From: Parvibaculum sp035325945
Lineage (GTDB): Bacteria > Pseudomonadota > Alphaproteobacteria > Parvibaculales > Parvibaculaceae
Reading direction: 5' to 3'
Length of the DNA stretch: 12,684 bases
Assembly (NCBI RefSeq): GCF_035325945.1
Contig: NZ_DAOKYX010000045.1
Coordinates: 1 to 12,684, forward strand
In this document: in pieces, positions 1 through 5,830 of the stretch
How positions within the stretch are numbered: position 1 is the first letter of the stretch
Layout of the letters: each line of letters starts with the position of its first letter
Notes under the pieces: generated by a model
What the model was told of the DNA's origin: nothing
What the model saw: the letters and a program-made list of their open reading frames with translations, nothing else
Databases searched by the model: none
Position numbers and translations under genes: made by a program

Positions 1-2
1 GC

Positions 3-410
3 GGCTTCGACGATCTCCAGATCGCCGTGGTAGCGCTTCTCATTCGCGCTGCGACGACGGATGCGAAGTTCACGAGCGATGAGCGCGAAACGATCCGTCG
101 CATCGCCACTGCCGCGTTTCATCTTTCGCCGCAAGAGGTCGACCGGCTGATCGCCGCCGCCGAGGGCGAGGAAGCCGGGACGATGGATCTTTTTCGCTGG
201 GCGCAAACGATCAAGCGCGCTTATGGCGAGGAGGAGCGCATCGCGCTGATTGAAAAAATGTGGGAGGTCGTCTACGCCGATGGCCAACTCGACGACTATG
301 AAGCCAACCTGTTGCGGCGTGTCGCTGGCCTGATATACGTTCCCGACCGGGATTCAGGGCAGGCGCGCCAGCGAGTGCTCGCCCGGCTCGGCATGGAACC
401 TCGGTCCTGA
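3..410 (+). CDS. TerB-like protein, C-terminal part (5' end outside window)
   Basis: This is the C-terminal ~135 residues of a helical TerB-family (tellurite-resistance B-like) protein. The frame is open from base 3, and the codons before the first GTG (27) continue the same helix, so the gene begins upstream and 27 is not the true start. Two acidic loop motifs are visible: TTDAKFTSDE near the start and ADGQLDDYE near the end. They match the ADG-x5-E pattern of the two pseudo-repeats that form an acidic, metal-binding surface in TerB. The family is all-alpha and cytosolic; its biochemical role in proteins of this stand-alone type is not established, and nothing here shows tellurite resistance. 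The stop is 60 bases before the ferredoxin start on the same strand, so co-transcription with fdxA is likely. The family call is good; the function is unknown. Confidence 0.8.
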   Translation, partial: GFDDLQIAVVALLIRAATTDAKFTSDERETIRRIATAAFHLSPQEVDRLIAAAEGEEAGTMDLFRWAQTIKRAYGEEERIALIEKMWEVVYADGQLDDYEANLLRRVAGLIYVPDRDSGQARQRVLARLGMEPRS

Positions 411-470
411 CGGGTCCGAACGGACGAAGAAGCGCCCGCCGGCGGGATGGCGGACGCGATGGAGAGTGAG

Positions 471-809
471 ATGACTTACGTTGTGACCGAAGCCTGCATC
501 CGCTGCAAATACATGGATTGCGTGGAGGTGTGCCCCGTCGATTGCTTCTACGAAGGCGACAACATGCTCGTCATCCATCCCGACGAGTGCATCGATTGCG
601 GCGTTTGCGAGCCGGAATGCCCCGCCGAGGCCATCAAGCCCGACACCGAGCCGGGCCTCGAGCAGTGGCTTGAGGTCAATGCCGAGTATGCTTCGAAATG
701 GCCGAACATCACGGTGAAGCGCGAGCCACCCTCCGATGCCGATGATTGGCAGGGCGTGGAAGGAAAATTCGACAAGTATTTCTCGGCCGAGCCCGGCCAG
801 GGCGACTGA
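471..809 (+). CDS. fdxA: Ferredoxin FdxA, seven-iron type ([3Fe-4S][4Fe-4S])
   Basis: A 112-residue soluble electron carrier. The N-terminal half holds two cysteine clusters: CIRCKYMDCVEVCPVDC and, after a spacer, CIDCGVCEPECP. In the first cluster the spacing is that of the Azotobacter FdI / seven-iron family, which carries one [3Fe-4S] and one [4Fe-4S] centre. The C-terminal ~50 residues (GLEQWLEVNAEYA, then KWPNIT) are the usual extension of alphaproteobacterial FdxA. I chose the ATG at 471 because GGAG at 461-464 sits six bases upstream and MTYVVTEACIRCKYMDC is the canonical family N-terminus; an in-frame ATG at 447 would add eight unlikely residues. The gene sits between the TerB-like gene and carD, an order common in Hyphomicrobiales. 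The redox partner cannot be told from the window. Confidence 0.95.
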   Translation: MTYVVTEACIRCKYMDCVEVCPVDCFYEGDNMLVIHPDECIDCGVCEPECPAEAIKPDTEPGLEQWLEVNAEYASKWPNITVKREPPSDADDWQGVEGKFDKYFSAEPGQGD

Positions 810-941
810 CGCGGGGGCAGCGCCCCGGCGCGCTTCGTCCCCATAACGCACATAATGCGGCAGGCCCGCTCCGGCCTATGTCCATGCCTGCAAAAGGGTT
901 TTGCGAGGCCCGCCTTCCCTTTAGGCGGCGTTCGTGGTATG

Positions 942-971
942 TTGTCTCAAGTTTGAAATTTCGCGAGACAA
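942..971. repeat. Inverted repeat TTGTCTC-N16-GAGACAA
   Basis: TTGTCTC at 942-948 and its exact reverse complement GAGACAA at 965-971 are separated by 16 bases. The centre-to-centre distance is 23 bases, about two helical turns. This could be an operator or an RNA stem upstream of carD; no regulator is identified. Confidence 0.4.
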
Positions 972-1001
972 ACGCGAACTGAACAAGAAAGCCCGACAAT
1001 C

Positions 1002-1029
1002 AAGACTTAAACTTTTTAGTTTAGGTCTT
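1002..1029 (+). other. Strong AU-rich hairpin (possible sRNA or leader element)
   Basis: AAGACTTAAACT (1002-1013) and AGTTTAGGTCTT (1018-1029) pair over 12 positions, 11 Watson-Crick and one U-G, around a TTTT tetraloop. It is not followed by a proper T-run (GTCTTTGG), so it is a poor terminator. The structure stands out in this GC-rich background. Whether it is transcribed is unknown. Confidence 0.55.
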
Positions 1030-1182
1030 TGGTACAGCGATCTGGAGCCGGAACGGTCTCCCGATAGCGGCAGAGGACGGATCGGCCAAGCGAGTTGCCG
1101 GTCGGCCCTGCGTGAAAAGCACAAGGTCAAGAACGGCCGAATCCCGTGGCGTTTTACGGCGTCAGGGGCAGGGTCAGGCTTT

Positions 1183-1211
1183 TTGACGGAGCAGTTTCGT
1201 TTCGCATACAT
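1183..1211 (+). promoter_or_regulatory. Probable sigma-70 promoter of carD
   Basis: TTGACG (1183-1188) and ATACAT (1206-1211) are separated by 17 bases. The -35 matches five of six consensus bases, the -10 is weaker. A start near 1218 would give a leader of about 50 bases before the carD ATG. Inferred from sequence only. Confidence 0.4.
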
Positions 1212-1247
1212 GGACAGGACCGGCCGGAAGAACATCTTCAGGCCTAG

Positions 1248-1269
1248 TCCTATGGGTTAGGAAATCCTA
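1248..1269 (+). promoter_or_regulatory. carD ribosome binding site with possible pairing partners
   Basis: AGGA (1259-1262) lies six bases before the ATG at 1269 and fixes the start. The SD lies in TAGGA (1258-1262), which can pair with TCCTA at 1248-1252 across a five-base loop. A second TCCTA follows at 1265-1269. The stem is only five base pairs, so masking of the SD would be weak. Confidence 0.35.
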
Positions 1270-2261
1270 TGACGACCAAAGCGCAGAAGGCTTCCAAGTC
1301 CATCGCCGGCTCGGCCGGCAAGGCGAAATCCGGTGCGGCCAAGGCGCCGGCCAAACCCGCGAGGGTCAAGGCCAAGGCTGCCAGCGCATCCGTGAAACCG
1401 AGCCGAAGCACGAAACCGACGCCCTCGAAACCTGCCTCGCAGGCGCCCAAGGCCGCCGCGAAGCCCGCCGCCAAGGCGAAGCCGGCCGTGGCAAAGACGG
1501 CGGAGAAGAAGCCCGCCCCCGCCAAGGCCGCCAAGCCTGAAGCGAAGGCCGCTGCGAAGGCTCCGGCTCCCGCGGTGAAGACAAAGGCCGAGGCGCCGAA
1601 GGCCCATAAGCCGGAAGCCCACAAGCCGGAGGCGAAGGCCGCCGCGCCGAAGGCTGCCGCCCCCAAGGCCGAGGCCACCAAGGAGGAGAAGAAGGCGCCT
1701 GCGAAGCCCGCCTTCAAGGCCAAGGAATTCGTGGTCTATCCGGCCCATGGCGTCGGCCAGATCCTCGACATCGAGGAGCAGGAAGTCGCCGGCTACAGGC
1801 TCGAGCTTTTCGTCATCAACTTCGACAAGGAGAAGATGACGCTCCGCGTTCCGACCAACAAGGCCCAGGCCGTCGGCATGAGGAAGCTCTCGGACTCGAA
1901 TGTGGTCGATTCCGCCATCGAGACGCTGCGCGGCCGCGCCCGCATCAAGCGCACCATGTGGAGCCGCCGGGCGCAGGAATATGAGGCGAAGATCAATTCC
2001 GGCGATCTCATCTCGATCGCCGAAGTGGTCCGCGATCTCTACCGCTCCGAGCGCCAGCCGGAACAGTCCTATTCGGAGCGCCAGCTCTATGAGGCCGCGC
2101 TCGACCGCATGGCGCGCGAAGTGGCCGCCGTGGAGCGGATCGGCGAGGATGCCGCGATCCTGCGCGTGGAGGCAGCGCTTCAGGGCGGCTCCGGACGCGG
2201 CGAGAAGGGCGGCAAGGCCGCGCCCGAGACGGAATCCGAGGATGAGACCGAAGCCGCCTGA
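1269..2261 (+). CDS. carD: CarD-family transcriptional regulator with Lys/Ala/Pro-rich N-terminal tail
   Basis: A 330-residue protein in three parts. Residues 1-148 are low-complexity, about 35 Lys, 52 Ala and 21 Pro by hand count, with KPEA/AAPK-like repeats resembling histone H1 C-terminal tails. Residues ~149-205 (FKAKEFVVYPAHGVGQI to RVPTNKAQAVGMRKL) are the CarD/CdnL RNA-polymerase-interacting, Tudor-like domain. Residues ~206-305 are the helical DNA-contacting domain (RRAQEYEAKINSGD, VVRDLYRS). A short acidic tail (ESEDETEAA) ends the protein. CarD/CdnL proteins bind the RNA polymerase beta subunit and stabilise open complexes at rRNA and other promoters. The tail is in frame from the ATG at 1269, which has an SD; no start with similar support lies between it and the domain. 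The tail could add non-specific DNA binding, which is inference. The family is certain; the tail's function is not. Confidence 0.93.
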   Translation: MTTKAQKASKSIAGSAGKAKSGAAKAPAKPARVKAKAASASVKPSRSTKPTPSKPASQAPKAAAKPAAKAKPAVAKTAEKKPAPAKAAKPEAKAAAKAPAPAVKTKAEAPKAHKPEAHKPEAKAAAPKAAAPKAEATKEEKKAPAKPAFKAKEFVVYPAHGVGQILDIEEQEVAGYRLELFVINFDKEKMTLRVPTNKAQAVGMRKLSDSNVVDSAIETLRGRARIKRTMWSRRAQEYEAKINSGDLISIAEVVRDLYRSERQPEQSYSERQLYEAALDRMAREVAAVERIGEDAAILRVEAALQGGSGRGEKGGKAAPETESEDETEAA

Positions 2262-2287
2262 GCCTGCTCGCGGCGCTGACATGATTT

Positions 2288-2315
2288 AAGGGCCCGGCCT
2301 CGCGCCGGGCCTTTT
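2288..2315 (+). terminator. Rho-independent terminator after carD
   Basis: GGCCCGGC (2291-2298) and GCCGGGCC (2304-2311) form a perfect eight-pair stem with loop CTCGC, followed by TTTT. The flanking AA (2288-2289) can also pair with the first Ts. It lies 27 bases after the carD stop and 24 bases before the stop of the convergent protease gene, so it may also slow transcripts coming from the minus strand. Confidence 0.85.
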
Positions 2316-2338
2316 CTTTGCAGCCTCGTCCGGCCCGT

Positions 2339-3790
2339 CTAATCCGTGACGATCTTCACCAGCATGCCTGGCTTGAGCTGCCTGCCCTGCCCGAGCCCGT
2401 TCAGGACGCGGAAGCGCTCGACCTTGTAGTCGGAAAAGGCCATGCGGGAGGCGAGCGTCGCCACCGTGTCTCCCGGCTGCACGGCCGCGATGCGGATGCG
2501 CAGCGGTTTCACCGCGCGAGCCTCGGCCTCCGAAAGACGCCGGAAGCTCATGGCCACGTCTCTCAGCGCCGCATTGTAGCGCGTGCCGGCCTCGGGCTTC
2601 GTTCCCATGAGGAAGCGATAGACCGTGCCCGGCTCCGCCTCGATGGCGACGAGCTGCGCGTTGTACTCCCCGACGACGGCCGCCGATGCCGCCGCATTCA
2701 TGCCGTTGATCGTGAAACGCTGAAGCCCCTGGAGTTCGACGCCCTTGGCCCAGACCGATGTGAGATAGGTGGCGATATCCGTGCCCGGCGCCTTCTGTCC
2801 CGAATCGAACTTGACCACCGTCTTTCCTGGCCCCTGCGCTATGACGGCCTTGGCCGTATTCGTCATGACGAAATCCTTAGGCACCGAGAAGGCGATACGA
2901 AGCTTCGGATGCATGAACATCTGCCCACGGACGATGCCGTTTTCGGGGCTGTCGCCATAGATGAGCCCGTCAATGGCGCGCATGAAGCTTTCGCGCTGGC
3001 GGTCGCCCGTGCCCGGCTGCATGCCGGTTTCATCGGCATGGGCGCGTGCCGCCGCCACGCGGTCGGGCGTTGCCGGATGGCTCGCAAGCCAGTCCATGCC
3101 CGAGCCGCTCTGCTTCTGGCGACTGACAAGCGCGCTCAGCTGTTCCTGCGCATCCATGGTTTGCAGGAAATCGGCCTCGGCATAGGGGTCGTAGCCCGCC
3201 CGTGCCAGATAGCGCACGCCGATCGTATCCGCCTCGAACTCCTGATCGCGCGAGTAGCTGGCAAGAAGCCCCTGCCCGCCCATACTGACGGCCTGATTCA
3301 CTGCGCTGGAACCGACGACCGCGCCGAGCACCGCGCCGACAACCGAGGCGCCGAGCGCCGCCGTCTGGCGCTGCGCGCTGTGCCGCGCGACGACATGGCC
3401 GATCTCATGGCCGAGCACGCCTGCAAGTTCCGCCTCATCATCGACAAGCGAGAGCAGGCCGCGCGTCACATAGACATAGCCGCCCGGAAGCGCGAAGGCA
3501 TTGACGATGGGGCTGTCGAGAACCGTGACCCGATAGGCGATATCCGGTCGGTCCGAGCCCTTGGCGATGCGCGAGGTGACCTTTGCGACATAGGCGCCGA
3601 CGCGCTCGTCGCCATAGACGCCGCCATAGGTCTCGAGGATTTTCGGATGGGCGTCCGCGCCCGCCCGCGCTTCCTGCTCGGGCGACATGAGCGGCGCGAT
3701 ATGCGTGCGCCCTGTGGCGGGATTCGTCGTGCAGCCCGCAACAAACAGGAGCGCCCCGAGCGCCAGTGAAAAGCCGGAACGGCGCAACAT
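2339..3790 (-). CDS. M48-family zinc metalloprotease lipoprotein with C-terminal LysM-like domain
   Basis: A 483-residue probable outer-membrane lipoprotein. Residues 1-20 are a lipoprotein signal ending in the lipobox VAGC (Cys20); Thr at +2 does not favour inner-membrane retention. The peptidase domain has HEIGH at 128-132 (two zinc ligands and the catalytic Glu) and EFEAD at 184-188, the region of the third ligand; LPGGYVYVTRGLL just before HEIGH is typical of the BepA/LoiP-like M48 group. A middle domain of unknown fold follows. Residues ~433-483 (AVQPGDTVATLASRM to LKPGMLVKIV) look like LysM, suggesting peptidoglycan binding. I chose the ATG at 3790: it starts the signal peptide directly and lies one base after the stop of the upstream gene, whereas a GTG at 3838 would add 16 charged residues. 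It is third in the minus-strand operon. A role in envelope quality control is inferred. Confidence 0.9.
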   Translation of the reverse strand: MLRRSGFSLALGALLFVAGCTTNPATGRTHIAPLMSPEQEARAGADAHPKILETYGGVYGDERVGAYVAKVTSRIAKGSDRPDIAYRVTVLDSPIVNAFALPGGYVYVTRGLLSLVDDEAELAGVLGHEIGHVVARHSAQRQTAALGASVVGAVLGAVVGSSAVNQAVSMGGQGLLASYSRDQEFEADTIGVRYLARAGYDPYAEADFLQTMDAQEQLSALVSRQKQSGSGMDWLASHPATPDRVAAARAHADETGMQPGTGDRQRESFMRAIDGLIYGDSPENGIVRGQMFMHPKLRIAFSVPKDFVMTNTAKAVIAQGPGKTVVKFDSGQKAPGTDIATYLTSVWAKGVELQGLQRFTINGMNAAASAAVVGEYNAQLVAIEAEPGTVYRFLMGTKPEAGTRYNAALRDVAMSFRRLSEAEARAVKPLRIRIAAVQPGDTVATLASRMAFSDYKVERFRVLNGLGQGRQLKPGMLVKIVTD

Positions 3791-3791
3791 C

Positions 3792-4655
3792 TCAGTTCCC
3801 GCGCGTCTTTCCGTCCGTCTTGCCTGCATCCCGCGCACCTCGCCCGGCGTCCAGAATTTCGATCTGCTCGGGATGGGTGATCGTCACTGCCGGCCCGTTG
3901 AAGCGCTCGATGAAGCCGCGGACGCGGATCCTCCGTCCTTCCAATGCCGACAAATCTCCGACCGAATCCACACCGGCTGCGAAAAGCTTAACGTCGGCGG
4001 GTTCGACTGTCACCGTGAAGTCCCGCCGCCAGTCCTCGCCGAAATTGAGATAGACGCGCCTGGCGATGACCGAGACGCGCGCGACCCGTCCCTCGACGAT
4101 CTGAAAGCTGCCTTCGAGCCGCGACAGCGCCTCGACGCTTTCCGCATCGCGAAGCTCATAAAGGGGATCGGCCCAGATGCCGCGCGAAAGGGCGCGGGCG
4201 CGCGCCTCGAGTTCGAGAAGATGACGGACGCAGACGCGCCTGTCCGGCGCGCTCCTCACCCGGGCGAACCCCGCCTCGACCAGCCGCTCCTGCGCGGTGC
4301 CGCCATCGGCAAGCATGAGAAAGGCGATGATGCGGCCATGGCGATCGCGATTGAGCTTGCCCGCATTGAGCGCAACGGGCCCCCGGGCGACGAGTTCGGA
4401 GAGATAGCGTCGCGCGTCATCGGCATGCTTCGCGCCCTTGCCTCCGGCAGACACCGGACGCGGCACCTCGATACCCGAGAGCAGGATCTTGCGCCCATCG
4501 GCAAGGCGAAGCTCCGCCGCGCCCATGCCCCCCGCAATCTCGATCCCGGCAATGGTGACCGGCTCACCCCGCCCGAGCTTGCAGGCGAAGGCATCCGGAA
4601 CGAATGACAGCAGAAGAAAGATGCCGCTGATCGCGATCCGCGCGGCGGACGACAT
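3792..4655 (-). CDS. Exported SNase-like (thermonuclease-fold) protein, probably catalytically degenerate
   Basis: A 287-residue protein with an N-terminal signal peptide (hydrophobic residues ~7-20, possible cleavage after AFA at 24). Residues ~35-165 match the staphylococcal-nuclease fold: LLSGIEVPRP (57-66), RDRHGRIIAFL (103-113), QERLVEAGFARV (122-133) and a family-like RGIWADP (158-164). By hand alignment Arg35 and Glu43 of the S. aureus enzyme correspond to Leu58 and Arg66; only the Arg87 equivalent (Arg108, HGR) is kept, so nuclease activity is doubtful. Residues ~180-275 look like a second beta-rich, OB-like domain. The ATG at 4655 has AAGG seven bases upstream, and the gene follows the regulator by 12 bases and precedes the protease by one. 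It may serve as a periplasmic binding protein; that is inference. Confidence 0.8.
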   Translation of the reverse strand: MSSAARIAISGIFLLLSFVPDAFACKLGRGEPVTIAGIEIAGGMGAAELRLADGRKILLSGIEVPRPVSAGGKGAKHADDARRYLSELVARGPVALNAGKLNRDRHGRIIAFLMLADGGTAQERLVEAGFARVRSAPDRRVCVRHLLELEARARALSRGIWADPLYELRDAESVEALSRLEGSFQIVEGRVARVSVIARRVYLNFGEDWRRDFTVTVEPADVKLFAAGVDSVGDLSALEGRRIRVRGFIERFNGPAVTITHPEQIEILDAGRGARDAGKTDGKTRGN

Positions 4656-4667
4656 GGGTTGGCCTTG

Positions 4668-5312
4668 TCAGTCGTCGGATACGGGCGCCGGCGCGCTGAG
4701 AGCGATGATGGCGGCCTCCGTGCGATTGCGCACGCCGAGCGCATGCAGGATCGCATTGACGTGCAGCTTCACCGTCGCGACCGATATGCCGAGAACCTGC
4801 GCGATCTCCTGATTGGAGCGGCCCTTGCCCAGTTCTATCAGAACCTCGCGCTGGCGCGGCGTGAGCTTTTCCTGCCCGCCCGCGATGAAGGCCTCGGGCG
4901 CCTCGGCAAACCCCTCGGGCCGCGAACTCAGCAGCGAATCGGGCACGTACCGCCCGCCCATCTCGATGTGGCGCAGCGCGCTCTCCACGAGATTGACGCC
5001 GAGATCCTTCGGGATGAAGCCTCTGACGCCAAGCTCCATCGTCTCGCGCACGAGGCTCGGCGAATCCTTGTCGCTGAAAACGACCACCCGCGAAAGGGGC
5101 GTCGCCACAAGGCGGCGCAGCGCCTCGCGCCGGTCCGCCGTGCCCGGGCCCGCCAGTTCGACGAGGATCAGATCCGCTTCCTCCGGCCGGGCCTCGAAAA
5201 GCGCCTGCGCGCCCACGCTGACATTGACGCTCGCGGCGCTGTCGAGCCGGCCGACAATGGCGGCAAGGCCGGCGCAATAGACGGGTTGCTCGCCGAGAAT
5301 CAGAATGCGCAT
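4668..5312 (-). CDS. LuxR/NarL-type response regulator with atypical receiver domain
   Basis: A 214-residue regulator. Residues 1-~120 form a receiver-like domain; residues ~147-210 are a GerE/LuxR helix-turn-helix (KLTPRQREVLIELGKG, then NQEIAQVLGISVATVKLHV), which binds DNA as a dimer. The receiver lacks its chemistry: the phosphoacceptor Asp is Glu52 (ILVELAGPG), and the N-terminal acidic pair is replaced by Gly7-Glu8. The conserved Ser80 and Lys102 (FIPKD) remain. It may therefore act without phosphorylation, with Glu52 perhaps mimicking the phosphorylated state, or be controlled some other way. No histidine kinase is in the window. The ATG at 5312 has AAGGGG eight bases upstream. It is first in an operon with the SNase-like and M48 genes and may autoregulate through the dyads upstream. 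Confidence 0.9.
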   Translation of the reverse strand: MRILILGEQPVYCAGLAAIVGRLDSAASVNVSVGAQALFEARPEEADLILVELAGPGTADRREALRRLVATPLSRVVVFSDKDSPSLVRETMELGVRGFIPKDLGVNLVESALRHIEMGGRYVPDSLLSSRPEGFAEAPEAFIAGGQEKLTPRQREVLIELGKGRSNQEIAQVLGISVATVKLHVNAILHALGVRNRTEAAIIALSAPAPVSDD

Positions 5313-5386
5313 GAACGATGCCCCTTAGCTGGGCCCGCCGCCGGAGCGAAGGCGCGGGGCCCGAATTCGACCGGAGCAATCATTGC

Positions 5387-5406
5387 GTGTGTAGTTTCAG
5401 ACACAC
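5387..5406. promoter_or_regulatory. Perfect dyad GTGTGT-N8-ACACAC upstream of the response regulator
   Basis: GTGTGT (5387-5392) and ACACAC (5401-5406) form a 20-base two-fold site centred about 85 bases upstream of the regulator ATG. The size fits a dimeric LuxR-type HTH protein, so autoregulation is plausible but untested. Confidence 0.35.
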
Positions 5407-5525
5407 AACCAACGACAACTTCCGGATGCAGGTGAGCTGGATTTAGGCCCATTATGGACCGAACGTAAATAGTCGGTGGGGAGTTTTTCCCACTCATGGA
5501 TGAAAACTTTCGATAGCCAGCCACA

Positions 5526-5541
5526 TGCATAGGTCTATGCA
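5526..5541. promoter_or_regulatory. Perfect dyad TGCATA-N4-TATGCA
   Basis: TGCATA (5526-5531) and TATGCA (5536-5541) are exact reverse complements around GGTC, in a locally AT-rich stretch. A 16-base two-fold site of this kind could be an operator. It lies upstream of the regulator operon; no binding protein is identified. Confidence 0.3.
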
Positions 5542-5692
5542 CTCAGGCCAGAGACAGGCGCTCTCTAGACCTCAAGCAATAAGGATGCCGCGCGAACTCG
5601 GCCGGATTTGCAGGCGATTCGCGGCGATTCTCCTGCCCTGACGCAGGCGATCAGAGGCCGGAAACCGGCTCATAGGCTCATTTCTGGAATCG

Positions 5693-5721
5693 TTGCAGTA
5701 TGGGAAAGGCTGACGTAGGGT
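5693..5721 (+). promoter_or_regulatory. Candidate promoter of tRNA-Arg
   Basis: TTGCAG (5693-5698) and TAGGGT (5716-5721) are separated by 17 bases and followed by the GC-rich stretch GCCCACCC, as is common at stable-RNA promoters. Both boxes match only half of the sigma-70 consensus. The expected start lies roughly 11 bases before the mature tRNA. Confidence 0.35.
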
Positions 5722-5738
5722 GCCCACCCGTGAGCCGG

Positions 5739-5815
5739 GGCCCCGTAGCTCAGCCGGATAGAGCACCAGATTCCTAATCTGGGGGTCGCACGTTCGAATC
5801 GTGCCGGGGTCACCA
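5739..5815 (+). tRNA. tRNA-Arg, anticodon CCU (reads AGG)
   Basis: The full cloverleaf folds by hand. The acceptor is GGCCCCG (5739-5745) with CGGGGTC (5805-5811), including one G-U pair. The D stem is GCTC/GAGC (5748-5751 and 5761-5764). The anticodon stem CCAGA/TCTGG encloses the loop TTCCTAA with CCT at 5773-5775. The T arm is GCACG-TTCGAAT-CGTGC (5788-5804). The discriminator A5812 is followed by an encoded CCA (5813-5815). The gene is intact. tRNA-Arg(CCU) is a frequent target of integrases, but no integrase or repeated 3' end is visible here. Confidence 0.97.
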
Positions 5816-5830
5816 CCAATCGAGACGCGG

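Larger units (their letters stand above)
810..1268 (+). other. 459-base intergenic region between fdxA and carD
   Basis: No convincing gene lies here; short ORFs on both strands (for example 934-1260 plus) have poor composition and no recognisable family. Seen in order: a five-base-pair GC hairpin right after the fdxA stop (812-827) without a T-tract; a spaced inverted repeat AAAGGG/CCCTTT (893-922); a TTGTCTC/GAGACAA inverted repeat (942-971); an AU-rich 12-bp hairpin (1002-1029); and a sigma-70-like promoter (1183-1211) before carD. The stretch from about 935 to 1030 is clearly richer in A+T than the coding DNA around it. It may hold a small RNA or the distal promoter/leader of carD. Confidence 0.6.
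5313..5738. other. 426-base intergenic region between response regulator and tRNA-Arg
   Basis: No credible gene. The minus-strand ORF 5300-5542 matches nothing I recognise. Structures seen: GTGTGT-N8-ACACAC (5387-5406), a GTGGG/CCCAC hairpin (5476-5493), TGCATA-N4-TATGCA (5526-5541), a GGCGATTC repeat with a ten-base period (5612-5629), and a short GCCGG-AAA-CCGGC stem (5657-5669). A weak minus-strand promoter, TTTACG-17-CTAAAT, reads from 5469 to 5441 toward the regulator. A tRNA promoter candidate is at 5693-5721. Confidence 0.55.

Noticed and set aside
812..827. CGGGG/CCCCG hairpin after fdxA as a terminator
   Set aside because: Only five pairs and no T-tract follows, so rho-independent termination is not supported.
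934..1260. Plus-strand 108-codon ORF in the fdxA-carD gap
   Set aside because: GTG start without a clear SD, no recognisable domain, and composition unlike the neighbouring genes; it overlaps the hairpins and the carD promoter.
1257..2282. Long minus-strand ORF opposite carD (341 codons, Gly/Leu/Arg-rich)
   Set aside because: A shadow of the low-complexity GC-rich carD coding sequence; the plus-strand protein has a clear domain.
2318..3769. Plus-strand 483-codon ORF opposite the M48 gene
   Set aside because: The minus strand has a lipobox, HEIGH and LysM-like motifs; the plus-strand translation is a shadow full of Arg, His and Asp.
5300..5542. Minus-strand 80-codon ORF upstream of the response regulator
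   Set aside because: It overlaps the regulator start, has no known motif and covers the dyads, so it looks like an open frame by chance.
5739..5815. tRNA-Arg as an attachment site with a nearby mobile element
   Set aside because: No integrase, no repeated tRNA 3' end and no change in gene character on either side within the window.
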